A stretch of DNA of 64,000 nt from Billgrantia aerodenitrificans (GCF_021404405.1 NZ_JABFTV010000002.1:537256-601255), one strand, 5' to 3'; counted from the first letter of the stretch, positions 27,148 through 35,238 are shown. The notes: generated by a model not told the origin, from the letters alone. A program made the numbers and translations.

Positions 27148-27681
27148 TTACAGCAAAGGGATCTGGTCCGGCTGCTGGCCGATCAGGCTCAGCCCGGGCA
27201 GCGGCTTGCCCACCAGCCGGTAGAGATCGCGCAGCTCGCCGAGCAGCACCGACTGCTGAAAAGCGTTGCGGCAACGCATCAGGTCGCGGGTAATGGCGGT
27301 GATCTGGCGGGAGAAGGCCAGGCGATCCTTCTGCGGCACATGGCCGAAGAAGCCCTGCTTGCGGATCGCCGGCAGCACTTCGCTGCAGACCCAGTTGGCG
27401 AACTCGATGGCTTCGGGCTTGTTAGAGCGGAAGGTGGTCCGATAAACGGCCGCTTCGGAGATGAAGTACGTCTCCTTGGTGCCGTAGCTGGTCCGGAGAT
27501 ACAGGACCACCTTCCAGGTTTCCGGCAGGTTTCGGAGACCAGCTCCGCCTTTCCAACTGATGCCCAAGGCGTCGAAGACGTCCTTGGCACAGAACCAGGC
27601 TTCGCCCTGGTCGTCGGTGGCGGTGCGCACTTCGGCCTGCTGGAACAGGAACGGGGTGGCGAGGGGTTGCATCTCTTGCAT
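27148..27681 (-). CDS. BRO-N domain phage protein (antirepressor-like)
   Basis: A 177-residue protein with a BRO N-terminal domain: VRTATDDQGEAWFCAKDVFDALG, then NLPETWKVV, TYFISEAAVYRTTFRSNKPEA and FANWVCSEVLPAIRKQGFFG, all typical of the family. BRO-N/KilA proteins are DNA-binding and often act as antirepressors. The usual C-terminal KilAC-type domain is replaced by a short helix; a KilAC-like protein is encoded at 22954. It is the second gene of the early operon. Confidence 0.85.
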   Translation of the reverse strand: MQEMQPLATPFLFQQAEVRTATDDQGEAWFCAKDVFDALGISWKGGAGLRNLPETWKVVLYLRTSYGTKETYFISEAAVYRTTFRSNKPEAIEFANWVCSEVLPAIRKQGFFGHVPQKDRLAFSRQITAITRDLMRCRNAFQQSVLLGELRDLYRLVGKPLPGLSLIGQQPDQIPLL

Positions 27682-27711
27682 GAGGTTTCTCCTGCTCGGG
27701 CGAACCGGGGC

Positions 27712-27936
27712 TCAGTCGTTGGGCTTGGGCGGGAAGTCGTCGACGTCGGTGACGACACCGTCCTTGATGCCGAGCAGCACGGCGGCACGATGGGCCTCGC
27801 CGCGGCGGCCCTTCTTGCGGCCGGCCAGCAGGTCACTGACGAGGTTGGGGTTGAGGCCGTGGGCGCGGCTGAACTCGGCGATGCTGATACCGCGTTGATC
27901 GAGCGCCTGGCGGGCTTGCTCACGGGTAAGAGGCAT
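27712..27936 (-). CDS. Cro/Cox-like DNA-binding protein (BcepMu gp16-like)
   Basis: A 74-residue helix-turn-helix protein (LTREQARQALDQRGISIAEF, SRAHGLNPNLVSDLLAGRKKG) of the kind found as the first leftward gene in many P2-like and Mu-like prophages, similar to BcepMu gp16. It lies divergent to the repressor region and is the first gene of the early operon, the place of Cro or Cox. A 15-bp repeated operator (27938-27952) lies one base before its ATG, so repressor binding there should block its expression. Confidence 0.8.
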   Translation of the reverse strand: MPLTREQARQALDQRGISIAEFSRAHGLNPNLVSDLLAGRKKGRRGEAHRAAVLLGIKDGVVTDVDDFPPKPND

Positions 27937-27937
27937 T

Positions 27938-27952
27938 GTGTTAACCTGTGTT
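27938..27952. promoter_or_regulatory. operator copy 1 (GTGTTAACCTGTGTT)
   Basis: Exact 15-base repeat of 28571-28585 in the same orientation, with a central GTTAAC palindrome. It is placed immediately upstream of the Cro/Cox-like start codon and 29 bases before the rightward gene at 27982. A partial copy (AGTGTTAA) follows at 27975. Likely bound by the S24 repressor or the Cro-like protein. Confidence 0.65.
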
Positions 27953-27981
27953 GGTTTGCGTGCTTGTTTGAGGGAGTGTTA

Positions 27982-28518
27982 ATGCGAGTTCCCGGAATTC
28001 GAGAACCCTATGTGCGTCGCTTCTGCTGGGACGTGGTCCGTGGAAGCGAGCCGCGCCATGTCAGGCACGAACCGCTGCCGGGTGCTCCAACAATGGAATG
28101 TTTCAGCATCGTTCCAGAGCAGGTGGCGCGTTTTGGCGGAGAACAGGTGCTGGGCTGGGCGATCTTCGAGTGGCGAAAAGTCATGATCGAGGCCGAGTTC
28201 CACACCGTTTGGCGTAACCCGAATGGGGATCTCGTGGACCTCACTCCTCGGCCGATCCCCTTGCGCAAGATTCTCTTTCTTCCTGATCCGAACCGCCGTT
28301 ACGAAGGCCGACAGGTGGATAACGTCAGAAAGCCTTTGGTTAACGACCCGCGTATCAGGCGCTTCATCCAGTTGGCGGAGCGCCTCACCGCACTGCTCAA
28401 TGAAGGCGATTTGGCCGATCAGTATGGAGAAATCCCTGCCACCCCCGAGATGAGGGATGTGCAGAACGAGATGGGCCAACTGCAGTTGGCGTTGGCAGAA
28501 CGCTACGGAAGGCCCTAG
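27982..28518 (+). CDS. protein of unknown function in the lysogeny switch
   Basis: A 178-residue protein starting MRVPGIREPYVRRFCWDVVR behind a GAGGGAG ribosome site. No recognised domain; it is alpha/beta, rich in Arg, Pro and Glu, with a middle segment MIEAEFHTVWRNPNGDLVDL that looks like a beta hairpin, and a helical C-terminus. It lies between the two operator copies and divergent to the early operon, so its expression is probably tied to the lysogenic state. The frame extends far upstream antisense to the early genes but without support. Confidence 0.75.
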   Translation: MRVPGIREPYVRRFCWDVVRGSEPRHVRHEPLPGAPTMECFSIVPEQVARFGGEQVLGWAIFEWRKVMIEAEFHTVWRNPNGDLVDLTPRPIPLRKILFLPDPNRRYEGRQVDNVRKPLVNDPRIRRFIQLAERLTALLNEGDLADQYGEIPATPEMRDVQNEMGQLQLALAERYGRP

Positions 28519-28570
28519 CGAGTGGGCTTTCCATAGGATGCGGCGAATCCCGAGAGGTTGAGCGGCCATA

Positions 28571-28585
28571 GTGTTAACCTGTGTT
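28571..28585. promoter_or_regulatory. operator copy 2 (GTGTTAACCTGTGTT)
   Basis: Second exact copy of the 15-base operator, 633 bases from the first, located 57 bases upstream of the repressor start codon. Its position fits autoregulation of the repressor. The 124-base gap in which it lies (28519-28642) holds no other clear element. Confidence 0.65.
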
Positions 28586-28642
28586 CAATCGTGTGTTGCT
28601 CAGATGATGGTATTCGAATGAACAACTGTCAAGGGTTTGATT

Positions 28643-29350
28643 GTGCAATCGACCAACTTAGGTGAGCGGCTTCGGCTGGAAAGAACCCGGCTGGGCCTGT
28701 CACAAGAGGCTTTTGGCGAGGCTGGTGGGGTAAAGAAATTTGCTCAATCGAATTACGAGCGAGGCAAGAGAAACCCCGACACGAGCTATCTCGAAAAGCT
28801 TTCCAAGCTCGGGGTCGACATTCAGTTCGTTGTAACTGGTATCCGTTCGACCTCTGGTGGTCCAAACGAAGGTCAGGCTGCCCAGTTGATTAACGGCTCT
28901 GCTGATGTGGCAGTTGCCGGCACACCCGGCCCTGGTCTGGCCGAGGTGAAGCTCTACGACGTCGAGGGTGCCGCCGGCGCCGGCCGGGACCTCGAAGGCG
29001 AGCGGATCGAGGGGCATATCTACTTCCCCGAGGCGCAGCTGCAGGCCCTGGGCATTCAGCCCACCCAGGTAGCAGGCATCAAGGTGCGCGGGGATTCGAT
29101 GGAGAGCACCCTGGCCGACGGTGACTGGGTGCTGGTGGACCTGGCCAACCGGGACATTCGGCAGGAAGGGGTGTTTCTGCTGACAGTGAGCGGCGAGCGG
29201 CGCATCAAGCGCGTGCAGCGCCTTGCCGGCGGCGCGCTCTACCTGATCAGCGATAACGAGCACTACCAGCCCGAGATGATCAAGCCCGAGCAGATGCGCG
29301 AGGTAGAGATCCTGGGGCGCTGTGAGGTGAGAATAGGGAGAATTTCGTGA
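28643..29350 (+). CDS. phage repressor, HTH plus S24 peptidase (CI/LexA type)
   Basis: Lysogeny repressor of 235 residues. N-terminal helix-turn-helix (LGERLRLERTRLGLSQEAFG, then SNYERGKRNPDTSYLEKLSK), a linker with a predicted self-cleavage bond Ala111-Gly112 (EGAAGAG), and an S24 peptidase domain with nucleophile Ser152 (VRGDSMESTLADGDW) and Lys189 (ERRIKRVQRL). All parts for RecA-stimulated autocleavage are present, which suggests SOS induction. GTG 28643 is chosen because AAGGG is seven bases upstream; an earlier TTG is too close to it. It keeps the early operon and probably int silent. Confidence 0.93.
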   Translation: MQSTNLGERLRLERTRLGLSQEAFGEAGGVKKFAQSNYERGKRNPDTSYLEKLSKLGVDIQFVVTGIRSTSGGPNEGQAAQLINGSADVAVAGTPGPGLAEVKLYDVEGAAGAGRDLEGERIEGHIYFPEAQLQALGIQPTQVAGIKVRGDSMESTLADGDWVLVDLANRDIRQEGVFLLTVSGERRIKRVQRLAGGALYLISDNEHYQPEMIKPEQMREVEILGRCEVRIGRIS

Positions 29351-29484
29351 CCGGCATTATTGCAACAATGCAGTAATGCCACAGAGCCAGGCGGGCGCCT
29401 GGCGGACCCTCTGACGATAAGCGAGGCGGCAAAGACCGCCCAAAAGAACCGCCCCAGAGGGGGCATGTACGCAAGGGAATGACA
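29351..29484. other. hairpin-rich spacer after the repressor
   Basis: The gap has two inverted repeats: GGCATTATTGC with GCAGTAATGCC (29353-29376 region, one mismatch) and GCCAGGCG/CGCCTGGC (29387-29404 region). Neither is followed by a T-tract, so they are weak terminator candidates and might instead be RNA processing or attenuation structures. Confidence 0.4.
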
Positions 29485-30345
29485 ATGGAGAACCTAGTAA
29501 CTATCGGCGGGCTTTCGCTCGGCGTGGCGGGCTGGTGGGCCCTGGCTCGCTCCATGAAGACCAATGGCCGGCCCTGGTGGTGGCGGCATACGGCCGGCTT
29601 CCTGCTCTTCCCCTTTGCCATGTTGGGTGCTGGGATGATGCTGGGCGGCCTGCTTGGTGTTCCCTGGCAAGAGGGCGAGACCTCGAGGAGTGCGGAAATA
29701 TTCGGCGGGTTGCTGTTTGCCTTGCCGGTGCTCCTGATTCTGTGGGTTTCCAGAAGGGCTGCCAAACGTCGTCTCGCTACCGCAGAATTGCCACCGCCGT
29801 CATCACAGCCAGCGCCGCCAGCCACTCCGGCACCGCCCAAGCCTGCATCACGACAGCCTGCACCGCCTAACTCCCGCACGCCGGTCCGCTCCGGCAATCT
29901 GCGCTTTCAGTATGAGGACGCCGAGGGAAATCTCAGCACGCGAGAGGTGGCCAACTGGAGCGCCTCGGGGCGCTACATCAAGGGCTTCTGTGTTGACCGG
30001 GGAGAGCTTCGCACCTTTCGTCGGGATCGCATCGCCTGTTTCCTCGAGGGGGAACATCTGCTCAATAGTCCATCGGTGGCTACGGCGACTCCCCGCCGGG
30101 CCAAGAGCCGCCCGCTGGAAATCCTGTTTACCGGTTTTGATGCTGAAGCCAGAGAAGAGCTGGAGGGCGAGGCCGAGTCGGAAGGCATGAAGGTGCGAAA
30201 GAGTGTCACCCAGAACCTCGATTTCCTCTGTGCCGGCCCCAATGCCGGGCCGAGCAAACTGGCAGAGGCCAAGGCAAAAGGGGTTGTCGTGATGAGTGAA
30301 ACGGAGTTCTTGGATTTTCTGGATACCGGCGTGGTGCCAAGCTGA
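29485..30345 (+). CDS. membrane protein with WYL-like and BRCT domains
   Basis: A 286-residue protein with an unusual layout. Three membrane segments (about 4-21, 36-57, 71-88), a Pro/Ala-rich linker (103-133), a short WYL-like segment (about 139-187: RYIKGFCVDRGELRTFRRDR) and a C-terminal BRCT domain (about 210-281: EILFTGFDAEAREELEGEAE, then LCAGPNAGPSKLAEAKAKGV and SETEFLDFL). BRCT domains bind DNA ends or phosphoproteins and WYL domains sense ligands or DNA; joining both to a membrane anchor suggests a sensor or defence role. Start: ATG 29485 has AAGGG seven bases before; ATG 29479 is too close. It follows the repressor on the same strand, so it may be made in the lysogen. Function is not known. 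Confidence 0.78.
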   Translation: MENLVTIGGLSLGVAGWWALARSMKTNGRPWWWRHTAGFLLFPFAMLGAGMMLGGLLGVPWQEGETSRSAEIFGGLLFALPVLLILWVSRRAAKRRLATAELPPPSSQPAPPATPAPPKPASRQPAPPNSRTPVRSGNLRFQYEDAEGNLSTREVANWSASGRYIKGFCVDRGELRTFRRDRIACFLEGEHLLNSPSVATATPRRAKSRPLEILFTGFDAEAREELEGEAESEGMKVRKSVTQNLDFLCAGPNAGPSKLAEAKAKGVVVMSETEFLDFLDTGVVPS

Positions 30346-30357
30346 TGGAGAGGGGTG

Positions 30358-30708
30358 ATGAAAGTGAATTACTTGGGCCCCTGCCAGCTTGCCGAGCACC
30401 CGGCGTTTGATGGGCTTGAACCCCAGCGGCTGCCAGCCAGCTGCTACCTGGTCGAAGTGAGCGACGAGGCTGGGGTCGACGGCGGTATCATCGAGGGCGA
30501 TGTGCTGGTGGTGGATGAGGCGCGCCCCGTGGAGCATGCCGACCTAGTGGTGGTGGAGATCGAAAGCCAGTACCGGCTGTTTCGCAGCCACCGGATCGGC
30601 GGTGGTCATCGGCTGATGCCGGCATGCGGTGGCCGAGGCCACTTTGCCAAGGCGAGCGACTGCCGCGGCGTCGTCATCCAGCACTTAAGACAACAGGCGA
30701 CGGCCTGA
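30358..30708 (+). CDS. UmuD/S24-like protein lacking the catalytic serine
   Basis: A 116-residue protein resembling the peptidase half of UmuD or LexA: GGIIEGDVLVVDEARPVEHADLVVVEIE, a YRLFRSHRIGG strand pair and a final GVVIQHLR. In active S24 proteins the GDSM motif precedes this block; here the corresponding stretch reads VSDEAGVDGG, with no Ser-Met, and there is no DNA-binding domain. It could be a binding partner or decoy that pairs with the repressor or host UmuD. ATG 30358 is preferred to GTG 30355 by the spacing of GGAGAGG. Confidence 0.65.
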   Translation: MKVNYLGPCQLAEHPAFDGLEPQRLPASCYLVEVSDEAGVDGGIIEGDVLVVDEARPVEHADLVVVEIESQYRLFRSHRIGGGHRLMPACGGRGHFAKASDCRGVVIQHLRQQATA

Positions 30709-30738
30709 TACAACGCAAGGGAAGGGGGAGAGACAACC

Positions 30739-31080
30739 ATGAAACGATTGACTGCAGCTGCGGCTTTGGCTGCCCTGATGCTGGCGGTATCGACCACGGC
30801 GATGGCCTGCGACCAAGACGACGCACTCACCAAGTGGGAGCAGGCGGAGGAGCATGAGATCATTCTCGGCGCTGGCAATATCAACGGCACCATGTCATTT
30901 GCCGTGGATGAGGGCGTTTGGGATCAGCTCGACTTCGGCACCCGCCTGGGCATGGTCGAGACTTTCCAGTGCCTGGTAGCAGGGCCGGGCAACGTGCTGC
31001 GCACTGCCAACGTGATCAACCGCGGCGGCCGGGTGCTGGCGGTCTGGGACGGCATCAGCAAGCAGCTGGATATCAAGTAG
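30739..31080 (+). CDS. small exported protein of unknown function
   Basis: A 113-residue protein with a clear Sec signal peptide (KRLTAAAALAALMLAVSTTA, cleavage likely after AMA, residue 23) and a mature part of about 90 residues with two cysteines that could pair in the periplasm. GAAGGGGGAGAG precedes the start. It lies at the end of the accessory genes next to the repressor and before a strong terminator. It may alter the lysogen's envelope; no family was recognised. Confidence 0.75.
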   Translation: MKRLTAAAALAALMLAVSTTAMACDQDDALTKWEQAEEHEIILGAGNINGTMSFAVDEGVWDQLDFGTRLGMVETFQCLVAGPGNVLRTANVINRGGRVLAVWDGISKQLDIK

Positions 31081-31220
31081 GTCAGGATCGGCTTTTTCCT
31101 ACATCCGTGTAAGCCATATGCCATATCGGTGCCCGCGGCAGGCTGATAACTTGGTGAAGACGCTTCGCGATGCGATCGATTCGCCGCGGTCGCCAAGGAT
31201 GAAAAGAGGCGCCATTCCAA

Positions 31221-31250
31221 AAGCCCTGCTCAGGACGAGCGGGGCTTTTT
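31221..31250 (+). terminator. terminator between accessory genes and gene D
   Basis: An 11-bp stem with one G-T pair (AAGCCCTGCTC with GAGCGGGGCTT), a 5-base loop and a T5 tract. It ends rightward transcription from the repressor side, 140 bases after the exported protein gene, and is convergent to the end of gene D at 31281. Confidence 0.85.
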
Positions 31251-31280
31251 CATGGGCGCGCTACGCCAAATCCAGACCCT

Positions 31281-32303
31281 TCACCCTTCGTCTTCCTCCA
31301 GATTTCGCGTAGCGCCGCCTTCCTGATTGCGCACTTCCAGCTGCACGCTGCTGGTGAAGCCGCCATCGCCCAGCTCGTGGGTCACTTCGGTGACGATCCA
31401 GGGCGTGGCGTCGATCTCTGCCTTCCAGCCGCGCAGGCGTACCGGGGTTTCCGGCATCAGGCGTGGGTCACCTTCGGCCAGCTGCAAGGTGAACTCGGCG
31501 TGGCCGCGCTGGATGCGCTGCCATTCGCTGGTGGCGGCGGCCAGGGCATCGGCCTGGCTGGCGTAGCTGGGGCGCAGGCGTTTGGGGTTCTCGTCGGTAC
31601 CGGCGATGACGTCGTGAACCCTGGCGTCGGTGGGATCGTGCCACTGGGCGATCACGCCGCTGTAGCTGTCGCGATCGGTGCTGGTGTAGCGGTGCTGGTC
31701 GCCGTCGCGGCGGGTGAGGGTGAGCGTGGGGATCTCGAGGCCGCTAGCGGTGAGCGCCTGGCCGGCAGCGACGAACAGCAGGCGCCTGGCCTTCACGGTG
31801 GCCACCGCATCGAAGCGTTCGGCCAGGCGGGTGAGGAAATGGAGATCCGACTCTTCGGTCTGGTCGATATGCTCGACCAGGGCGCCGAGGTAGCTCTGGC
31901 CGATGACGGGCTCGAGCTCGTGCTGGCCGGCGATGGTCTCGATGATCTGCTCGAGGGTGAGATCGTCCCAACTGCGGCTGCGCTTGCCGGGCAGGTCGCC
32001 GCGCATGTCGGCGCTGCGGGCGCGGATGCTCACCTGGTCGGGGCTGCCGCTGTGCTCCACCTCGTCGACGATGTACGTACCGCGTTCGACAAGGCCTTCC
32101 CCATGCCAGCCGATGGCAAGGGTCAGCTCGGCACCGCGGGGCGGCAGGGCGAGGCGGCCGTCGTGGTCGGAGAGGGTGAGGTCGAGCTGGTCGGCTTCCA
32201 TGCCACGGCGATCGGTCAGGCGCAGCCGGCCGAGGCGGGCGCGCAGCTCAGGATGGAGCGTTTGCCCCTGCAGGGTGAGGCGGTAGTCGGGCCGGCGGCT
32301 CAT
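31281..32303 (-). CDS. D: phage late control/tail protein gpD
   Basis: A 340-residue tail protein of the gpD/VgrG family that caps the tail tube near the baseplate. It starts MSRRPDYRLTLQGQTLHPEL and contains LRLTDRRGMEADQLDLTLSD and the middle block VEHIDQTEESDLHFLTRLAE, conserved in P2 D. It overlaps gpU by ATGA and is the last gene of the FI-to-D late operon. Confidence 0.9.
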   Translation of the reverse strand: MSRRPDYRLTLQGQTLHPELRARLGRLRLTDRRGMEADQLDLTLSDHDGRLALPPRGAELTLAIGWHGEGLVERGTYIVDEVEHSGSPDQVSIRARSADMRGDLPGKRSRSWDDLTLEQIIETIAGQHELEPVIGQSYLGALVEHIDQTEESDLHFLTRLAERFDAVATVKARRLLFVAAGQALTASGLEIPTLTLTRRDGDQHRYTSTDRDSYSGVIAQWHDPTDARVHDVIAGTDENPKRLRPSYASQADALAAATSEWQRIQRGHAEFTLQLAEGDPRLMPETPVRLRGWKAEIDATPWIVTEVTHELGDGGFTSSVQLEVRNQEGGATRNLEEDEG

Positions 32304-32743
32304 GCGAACATCCCCCGCACCAGGCGCAGGGTGGCGGCATCCAGCACGGCGAGGCGCTCGTGATCGTCGTCGTCGATGCGCTGCAGCGTCATGTCGAAGT
32401 CGATCTGGCCGGCGGCGCCATCGCGGAAGAACTTGCTCTTGCGCTCGTTGAGCGACTCAAGCACAAACAGGCCGTAGTTCTTGCCGGTACCCTCGATCAG
32501 CGGCCAGGCCTTGCCGTCGCCCGCCATGCGGCGCAGCTCGTCCAGGTGCCGCTGGCCGCCGGTGAATTCGGGCAGCAGGGTACCGGTGAGCGTGATGGTG
32601 TCTTCCCCTGGGCCGAGAAACTGGCGCGCCGGCCGGGCGCCCACGCGGCTCTGCCCCGGGTGGCGCCAGTCGGTCTGCCGCTGCAGCTCCTGGTAGGGCA
32701 CCGTACCCAGGCGGAACACGAACAGGCCGTAGGTCATCATCAT
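32300..32743 (-). CDS. U: phage tail protein gpU
   Basis: A 147-residue tail assembly protein of the P2 gpU family (TYGLFVFRLGTVPYQELQRQ, WPLIEGTGKNYGLFVLESL, FDMTLQRIDDD). gpU stabilises or caps the tail in P2. Three ATGs are in tandem at the start; the first is used. It lies between T and D as in P2. Confidence 0.9.
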   Translation of the reverse strand: MMMTYGLFVFRLGTVPYQELQRQTDWRHPGQSRVGARPARQFLGPGEDTITLTGTLLPEFTGGQRHLDELRRMAGDGKAWPLIEGTGKNYGLFVLESLNERKSKFFRDGAAGQIDFDMTLQRIDDDDHERLAVLDAATLRLVRGMFA

Positions 32744-32769
32744 GGTTGGGTGTCCTCAGTCGGTGTCGG

Positions 32770-35238
32770 TCAGTCGGTATCAAAAAGGGCGGAGCGCTGG
32801 CGGGCGCGTGCGTTGCGCTCGGCCTCGGCCAGGGCGCGCTGCACCTCGGAGGCCACCAGGCGGGCGAGGGCCTGTTCATCCATGCCCGGGGCGGCGTGCA
32901 CGTTGATCTCGCCGATGCTCACATGCAGGCCGCCGGCGCTGGGCGCGGCCATGGGCGGGCGGGTATCGAAGGCGATGCCGCCGCCGTGGCCACCGCTCTC
33001 GACTCCGCCGCCGGCGACGGCCGCCGTGGCGATAGTGCCGAGGGCCAGGCCGGCGCCGGCACGACGCACGCGGTCGCCGAAGTATTTGATCTCGCGCAGG
33101 GCGCCGTTTTCCGAGCGCTCGAGGCCTTGCTGGTAGCCGGCGAGGGTGTCGTCGCCCAACTGGGCGAATACCCGCGATGGCGAGCGGATGCCTAGCCGAT
33201 CGGCAAACCAGCCGCGCACGGCGCTGGCAGTGCTACCGATTTTGTCGCGCAGCACGCTCCACTTGTCGTCGATGCCATTCATCAGCCCATCGAGCAGGTC
33301 GCCGCCGAAGCCGGCAAAGACCCTCGAGGGCGAGTTGATGCCCAGGCGGTCCTTGAACCAGCCGACGATGTTGCCGCCGATGCCGGTAACGGCGTCGCGC
33401 ACCTCACCGGCCTTGGCGCGTAGGCCGCCGAGCAGGCCGTCGATGATCATGCCGCCCAGCTCGGAGAGCGAGGCGGGCAGCTCCATGCCCAGGGCGGCCA
33501 GTCCGGCGCGGATGCCGCGCCACAGGATGCCGAGCGGCGACCAGTCCACCAGCAGTTGGGTCACGCCGCCGATGCCATCCTCGAAGGCGCCCTTGATGCC
33601 GGCCCAGGCGCGGCCGGGCAGCTCTCGCAGGGTGTTCCACAGGGCGGTGAACTTGGGCCCGATGGTTTCCCAGTTGCGCCACAGGTAGATGGCGCCGGCG
33701 GCGATGGCGGTGATGCCGGCGATGACCCAGCCGATCGGCGTGGCGGCGAAGGCGAGGCCGAGTGCTTTGATGCCGCCGACCAGGCCCGGCAGGGTGGCGG
33801 CCAGGCTGGCCAGCGCGGCGCCGGCCTTGACCAGGCTGATGCCGAACATGACGACGCTGAGGATCAGCTTGCTGGCGAACAGGCCGCCGACCACCATGGC
33901 CAGGTTGTCGAAGCCGCCGACCATGTCGGCCGCTCGTGTGACGATGTCCGCTAGTGTACCGGCCAGCTTGGCGGCGCCGCTGGTCAGTTCGATGATGACC
34001 GGTACCGCGGCCTTGAGGCGCTCGCCGAATTCGCGGGCAAAGGCGCGTACCCGGTGGCTGTTCTCCTGCATCCAGCCGGAGAGCTCGCGCATTAGCTGGG
34101 TTACGGCCGGCATCAGCTCGGCGCCGATGGTGTGGCGCATGCCGCTCATGCCGAGCTGGGCATCGAGCAGGGCGTCCTTGAAATCTTCGGCGCCGCGTGC
34201 GGCCTCTTCGGAAAGCACGCTGCCGGTCAGGCGGGCCTGGCGGGCGTAGTCGGTCAGCCCCTCGCTGCCGTCCTTCAGCATGTTGAGCATGTCGGCGCCG
34301 GAGTTGCCCAGCAGCTGGCTGGCAAAGGCAGCCCGGGTGGTGTGGTCTTCGATCTCGTTGAGCCGATCGGCGACGATGCCAAGCGCTCGATCGGGCGACA
34401 TGCGGGCGAGCTCCTGGGCCGAGAGGCCGAGCTCTTCATAGGCTTTCTTGGCGGCACCGGAGCCTTGGGCGGCCAGACCGATGCGGCGAACGAAGCGCTG
34501 CATGCTGCCGTCGAGGGTGCCGGTGGCAACGCCGGAGCGCTCGGCAGCGTAGCGCAGCTCCTGCAGCTCGGTGATGCCCATGCCGATGGCGTCGGCGGTC
34601 TTGGCGACATCATCGCCGAGGGTGGCGGTGCTGTTGGCCAGGCCGAAGATGGAGCCGGCTGCGAGGGTGGCGCCGATGGTGAGGTTACGCGTGAAGCGGC
34701 GAGCCTCGCCGGTCATGTTGCGGAAACGACCGCTCACGTCGGCATCGCCCAGGCGGCGCAGGGCGTTCTGCTGACGCTCGAGGCGGCGGTTGGTCTCTTC
34801 GATCTGGCGGGCGAGGGCTTCGTTCTGTTGGGCGAGGCCGCGGGTGCCCTCGATGCCTGGCGGCAGCTGCCGGGCGAGTTCGCGCACCTGGTCGCGCTGG
34901 CCGCGGTACTCACGGGTGAGCTTGTCGACCTCGCGCTGCGCATTGGCCTGCTGCTGGGTGAGGCGACGGGTGGGACCCTCGGCGGATTGCAGCTGCTGGG
35001 AGATCTGGCGCAGCTCTTCGCGCTTGTCCATCAGTGCCCGCCGGGTGGCGTGGCTCTGGCGACTCATGTCGCGAAAAGCGGTGAGCTGTTTCTGCTGGTC
35101 CTGCAGGTTGCGCAGCTGGTCGCGGGTCTCGCGGATGGCGCGGCCGGCGCCCTGGCTGCCCTGCATGATCTGACGAAGTGGCCCGGTGGCCCTGTTGATG
35201 GCGCTGAGCGTCACGCTCAGGTTGAGATCGCGGGCCAT
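32770..35238 (-). CDS. T: phage tail tape measure protein gpT
   Basis: An 822-residue tape measure protein that sets tail length and is injected with DNA. The first 170 residues form a coiled coil (DQLRNLQDQQKQLTAFRDMS), followed by a TP901-like core (DDVAKTADAIGMGITELQEL), a hydrophobic region with several membrane-like segments near the middle (ASKLILSVVMFGISLVKAG and later) and repeated GIxSPSRVFAxxGD motifs towards the C-terminus. It follows E/E', as expected for the gene whose product these chaperones assist. Confidence 0.93.
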   Translation of the reverse strand: MARDLNLSVTLSAINRATGPLRQIMQGSQGAGRAIRETRDQLRNLQDQQKQLTAFRDMSRQSHATRRALMDKREELRQISQQLQSAEGPTRRLTQQQANAQREVDKLTREYRGQRDQVRELARQLPPGIEGTRGLAQQNEALARQIEETNRRLERQQNALRRLGDADVSGRFRNMTGEARRFTRNLTIGATLAAGSIFGLANSTATLGDDVAKTADAIGMGITELQELRYAAERSGVATGTLDGSMQRFVRRIGLAAQGSGAAKKAYEELGLSAQELARMSPDRALGIVADRLNEIEDHTTRAAFASQLLGNSGADMLNMLKDGSEGLTDYARQARLTGSVLSEEAARGAEDFKDALLDAQLGMSGMRHTIGAELMPAVTQLMRELSGWMQENSHRVRAFAREFGERLKAAVPVIIELTSGAAKLAGTLADIVTRAADMVGGFDNLAMVVGGLFASKLILSVVMFGISLVKAGAALASLAATLPGLVGGIKALGLAFAATPIGWVIAGITAIAAGAIYLWRNWETIGPKFTALWNTLRELPGRAWAGIKGAFEDGIGGVTQLLVDWSPLGILWRGIRAGLAALGMELPASLSELGGMIIDGLLGGLRAKAGEVRDAVTGIGGNIVGWFKDRLGINSPSRVFAGFGGDLLDGLMNGIDDKWSVLRDKIGSTASAVRGWFADRLGIRSPSRVFAQLGDDTLAGYQQGLERSENGALREIKYFGDRVRRAGAGLALGTIATAAVAGGGVESGGHGGGIAFDTRPPMAAPSAGGLHVSIGEINVHAAPGMDEQALARLVASEVQRALAEAERNARARQRSALFDTD

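Noticed and set aside
29353..29404. Inverted repeats after the repressor as a strong terminator
   Set aside because: No T-tract follows either stem, so they are listed only as a hairpin-rich spacer.
31118..31312. Frame of 64 codons over the terminator before gene D
   Set aside because: It runs through a strong intrinsic terminator and into the end of gene D, with no ribosome site.
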